Below the pieces are notes generated by a model. That model saw nothing but the letters and a program-made list of their open reading frames with translations. It made no database searches and had not been told where the DNA came from. Made by a program: the position numbers and the translations under genes. Positions 5,623 through 7,459 of a DNA stretch of 7,459 nucleotides are shown here, one piece after another. The stretch covers positions 1 to 7,459 of the forward strand of contig DMCD01000099.1 in NCBI GenBank assembly GCA_003445895.1. The letters are read 5' to 3'. Every line of letters starts with the position of its first letter. Position 1 is the first letter of the stretch. The stretch is from Lachnoclostridium sp. (GTDB taxonomy: Bacteria; Bacillota; Clostridia; Lachnospirales; Lachnospiraceae).

Positions 5623-6558
5623 TTATCGGAGCACCTGGTCCCCGAAGGCCGTCACCAGGTGACGCTTTACACCGAGTCCGTCCAGCATCCAGCAGAGGGC
5701 CTGGGCGCCGAGATCCGAACTGTTCCAGATAAACGGAGCCGTGGGCCAGAGACAGATTTCCGGGGATGCCGCCGAATAGACCGCCCATCCCGCATTGTCG
5801 TTGCCGTTGCCGTGGTGGGACAGCTGCAGAATATCCGCCTTCAGCGCCTCTGTTCCCGCCTGCGCAATCAGGTTATTGCCGGCTTCGACGCCCATATCGC
5901 CCAGAAACAGCATTCTCTTTCCGCCCACATCGATGCGGTACGCCACGGAACTGTTATTAAAGGTTGCCCTGTCGCAGTAGAAGGGCTCATTGAGGACGGT
6001 CACTACCGCATCCCCCGCCGCAAACTGCTGTCCGGCATAAAGCGGCGTCATAAGGCTTGTGGGCACGGCATTGGTCAGGGCTGCCTGGAAGTTTGTCAGG
6101 TCACTCATCCGGTTCTGATGCTCCCCCATCGCATACATCTCATTGGGCAGGAAGGAGTAGGCGATGCGGTCAATCTGCACCGGACAGGGCTGGGTATTCA
6201 GAATCTCCGTCAGCGCTCCCACATGGTCATCGTGGGGATGGGTTACAAGCCACAGGGATACATGATTTCCATACTCTCCCAGAACCTCCAGCAGATGGTC
6301 CTTATCCCATGCTCTTCCGCCGTCCACTACGATCACGTCGCCCGAGACGGTTCTTATCACTGCCGTCATCATCGAGCTTCCTTCCTTTCCGGCAAGAAGT
6401 CTCAGCTCAGCGCCGCCGAGAATGGGAGCCGACTCCGCGCCCGGACCTTCGGCCACCGGGCCGGCGAAGGCCGTCATATGTCCCGCCGGGAACATGGTAA
6501 GGCAGGCGGCAAAAAGCAGGGCAGAAACAGCACAGGTTATTCTTTTCCGTAATCTCAA
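5623..6558 (-). CDS. Exported ComEC-like metallo-beta-lactamase-fold hydrolase
   Basis: A 311-residue MBL-fold protein. The N-terminus MRLRKR followed by a hydrophobic stretch and 'AFA-GP' fits a Sec signal peptide cleaved after about residue 32. The cysteine in 'LLFAAC' is a poor lipobox, so a lipoprotein is less likely. Metal-binding motifs: 'THPHDDHVGAL' (106-116, HxHxDH), 'FLGDMG' (218-223, bridging D221) and 'LSHHGNG' (246-252). This spacing and the HHG motif resemble the C-terminal MBL domain of the competence protein ComEC/Rec2, here as a free secreted domain without transmembrane channel helices. Members may be nucleases or phosphodiesterases; the substrate is unknown. The start codon is TTG (6556-6558). 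It is supported by GGAGG 8 bases upstream and by the signal peptide; the first internal ATG would remove most of that peptide. It is the first gene of a probable operon. Confidence 0.82.
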   Translation of the reverse strand: MRLRKRITCAVSALLFAACLTMFPAGHMTAFAGPVAEGPGAESAPILGGAELRLLAGKEGSSMMTAVIRTVSGDVIVVDGGRAWDKDHLLEVLGEYGNHVSLWLVTHPHDDHVGALTEILNTQPCPVQIDRIAYSFLPNEMYAMGEHQNRMSDLTNFQAALTNAVPTSLMTPLYAGQQFAAGDAVVTVLNEPFYCDRATFNNSSVAYRIDVGGKRMLFLGDMGVEAGNNLIAQAGTEALKADILQLSHHGNGNDNAGWAVYSAASPEICLWPTAPFIWNSSDLGAQALCWMLDGLGVKRHLVTAFGDQVLR

Positions 6559-6566
6559 ATCAAAAA

Positions 6567-6571
6567 CCTCC
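6567..6571 (-). promoter_or_regulatory. Ribosome binding site selecting the TTG start of the hydrolase
   Basis: GGAGG on the minus strand lies 8 bases upstream of the TTG codon. No in-frame ATG with comparable spacing exists nearby, so this site decides the start. Confidence 0.7.
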
Positions 6572-6612
6572 GGTCAGCAATGTATGCAGAATTCTCCGAT
6601 TATTACCGGAAC

Positions 6613-6647
6613 ATCATAACATACAACACTGCCGGAAGTCCTGTCAG
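6613..6647 (-). promoter_or_regulatory. Candidate promoter of the hydrolase - membrane protein - decarboxylase unit
   Basis: On the minus strand TGT followed by TATGAT (6613-6621) makes an extended -10 with 5 of 6 consensus bases. A CTGACA (6642-6647), 5 of 6 matches to the -35, is upstream. Its spacing suits an overlapping weaker -10 TATGTT (18 bases) rather than TATGAT (23 bases). Either would start transcription about 40-50 bases before the TTG start codon. The surrounding 157-base spacer is AT-richer than the genes around it. Confidence 0.4.
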
Positions 6648-6656
6648 AAACCCTTA

Positions 6657-6683
6657 CTGTTTTCTTTAGTATTTCTAAAACAG
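6657..6683. repeat. AT-rich imperfect inverted repeat upstream of the hydrolase promoter
   Basis: CTGTTTT (6657-6663) and AAAACAG (6677-6683) can form a 7-bp stem, with an alternative inner CTTTAG/CTAAA pairing. It lies just upstream of the candidate -35. It could be an operator-like site or part of the nspC 3' end. The evidence is structural only. Confidence 0.25.
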
Positions 6684-6703
6684 CCCCGGCATGCGGGATA
6701 CCG
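6676..6703 (-). terminator. Weak terminator-like hairpin after nspC
   Basis: About 12 bases past the nspC stop, the minus strand reads CGGTAT-CCCGC-ATGCCG (6-bp stem with one G-U pair). An alternative is CCCG-CATGC-CGGG. Either is followed by GGGCTGTTTTAG, whose U-run is only four long and offset by a few bases. This is a plausible but weak intrinsic terminator separating nspC from the next unit. Confidence 0.28.
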
Positions 6704-6715
6704 CCCGAAAGACCG

Positions 6716-7459
6716 CTATTCTCCGCCGAGTCTTCTCCTGAAATCCTCATAGCCAAACGCTGCGATCCGCTCTGTTGTTCCATTCTCCCGCCGCACATAA
6801 ATTGCCGGCAGAGGCATCCCGTTAAAAGTATTGTTCTTACAGGTGGTATAGATCGCCATGTCGCCGAAGAGCAGAAGATTCCCTTCCTCCAGGGGTGCGG
6901 CAAAGCCGAAATCCCCAATCACATCCCCGGACAGACAGGTGGGACCGCCCAACCGGTACACATAGGGCGCCCCTTCGACATCCTGCTCCCCAAACAAGGG
7001 CGGGTGATAGGGCATCTCCAGCACGTCCGGCATGTGGCAGGCAGCGCTGGTGTCAAGAATGGCATTTTTTACCCCGCCATTCTCCGTCACATCCAGAACC
7101 CTGGATGCCAGAAATCCCGCATTCAGCGCGCAGGCCTCCCCCGGCTCCAGATATACCTGCAGCTTCCAGGTATCCCGGGCATAGATAATACACTTTTCCA
7201 GCAGACCGATGTCATATCCCGGCCGGGTGATGTGGTGGCCGCCCCCCATATTGAGCCACTTCATGCCGGGAAGAATATCCCCGAACTTCTCCTCCACCGC
7301 CCGGAGCGTCTTCTCCAGGTCATCGGAATCCTGCTCGCAGAGGGTGTGAAAGTGGAGTCCGTCAAGAAGCTCAAGAATCTCCGGCCGCATCTGCTGATCC
7401 CACTGTTCTCTCGTCACGCCCAGACGGCTTCCCGGCGCGCAGGGATCATAGATTTCATG
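6716..7459 (-). CDS. nspC: Carboxynorspermidine decarboxylase, C-terminal part
   Basis: 247 residues are visible, and the reading frame stays open to the right edge, so the 5' part is outside the window. The first visible in-frame residues are HEIYDPCAPGSRLGVTREQW. Family signatures: 'LHFHTLCEQ' (visible residues 35-43), 'WLNMGGGHHIT' (68-78), 'LEPGEA' (104-109, PLP phosphate region of fold-type III decarboxylases), 'CHMPDVLEMPY' (141-151) and 'GGPTCLSGDVIGDF' (171-184, the catalytic cysteine loop, C175). The PLP-lysine lies in the missing N-terminal barrel. The enzyme removes CO2 from carboxynorspermidine or carboxyspermidine, the last step of the alternative spermidine pathway used by many gut bacteria. 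The stop is TAG. Its partners, such as carboxynorspermidine dehydrogenase, would be expected just outside the window. Confidence 0.93.
   Translation of the reverse strand, partial: HEIYDPCAPGSRLGVTREQWDQQMRPEILELLDGLHFHTLCEQDSDDLEKTLRAVEEKFGDILPGMKWLNMGGGHHITRPGYDIGLLEKCIIYARDTWKLQVYLEPGEACALNAGFLASRVLDVTENGGVKNAILDTSAACHMPDVLEMPYHPPLFGEQDVEGAPYVYRLGGPTCLSGDVIGDFGFAAPLEEGNLLLFGDMAIYTTCKNNTFNGMPLPAIYVRRENGTTERIAAFGYEDFRRRLGGE

Noticed and set aside
5566..6552. Plus-strand open frame of 328 codons
   Set aside because: It is antisense to the MBL-fold gene, which has clear metal-binding motifs and a signal peptide; the plus-strand translation shows no family features.
6574..6918. Minus-strand frame of 114 codons ending upstream of the hydrolase gene
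   Set aside because: Most of it overlaps the nspC coding region in another frame, and its tail only covers the intergenic spacer. No ribosome binding site or protein-like composition was seen.
6716..7417. Reading the nspC fragment as a complete gene starting at GTG 7417
   Set aside because: The frame stays open to the window edge and the 14 upstream codons encode conserved family sequence (EIYDPCAPGSRLG), so the gene is truncated by the window, not by an internal start.
1..7459. A phage, plasmid or defence island
   Set aside because: No integrase, transposase, toxin-antitoxin, restriction or phage gene was seen. Most genes are conserved chromosomal functions with uniform strand and similar codon use.

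Overview
The window looks like a chromosomal segment of an anaerobic, fairly GC-rich Firmicute, most likely a Clostridia of the Lachnospiraceae type. This rests on the gene content, the AAGGAG/GGAGG-like ribosome binding sites, the gene order and the family variants; no taxonomic search was possible. Every gene I can support is on the minus strand, so transcription runs from high to low coordinates. The open frames on the plus strand are GC-driven shadows.

Layout in the direction of transcription. (1) 7459-6716: the C-terminal two thirds of carboxynorspermidine decarboxylase (nspC), a spermidine-synthesis enzyme whose start lies outside the window. (2) 6715-6559: intergenic region with a weak terminator-like hairpin for nspC and an extended -10 promoter candidate for the next gene. 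(3) 6558-3647: a tight three-gene unit. It encodes an exported ComEC-like metallo-beta-lactamase-fold hydrolase starting at TTG, a small tail-anchored membrane protein whose N-terminus resembles sigma-70 region 2, and a PLP-dependent Orn/Lys/Arg decarboxylase of the YaaO type. (4) 3646-3495: an unusually structured spacer with three consecutive hairpins. (5) 3494-2910: a divergent guanylate-kinase-like P-loop protein. (6) 2873 to the left edge: holB, ricT (yaaT), a TrmN6/YabB-type methyltransferase and the first 51 codons of rsmI. This block has a near-consensus promoter inside the 3' end of the kinase-like gene.

The order decarboxylase - nucleotide kinase-like - holB - ricT - yabB-like methyltransferase - rsmI is a condensed version of the Bacillus subtilis yaaO-tmk-darA-yaaR-holB-yaaT-yabA-yabB-yazA-yabC region. 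The thymidylate kinase position is taken by the divergent guanylate-kinase-like gene, and darA, yaaR, yabA and yazA are missing. The block is mainly housekeeping: clamp loading, RNA-maturation support, and tRNA and rRNA methylation.

The most interesting signals are two hairpin-rich spacers that break otherwise very tight junctions. The holB-ricT spacer is flanked by a perfect 9-bp direct repeat. Its precise removal would restore a tight holB/ricT junction, as expected for insertion of a small palindromic repeat element. The sigma-region-2-like membrane protein is the other candidate for something undescribed. I see no CRISPR array, tRNA, rRNA, phage or transposase gene.
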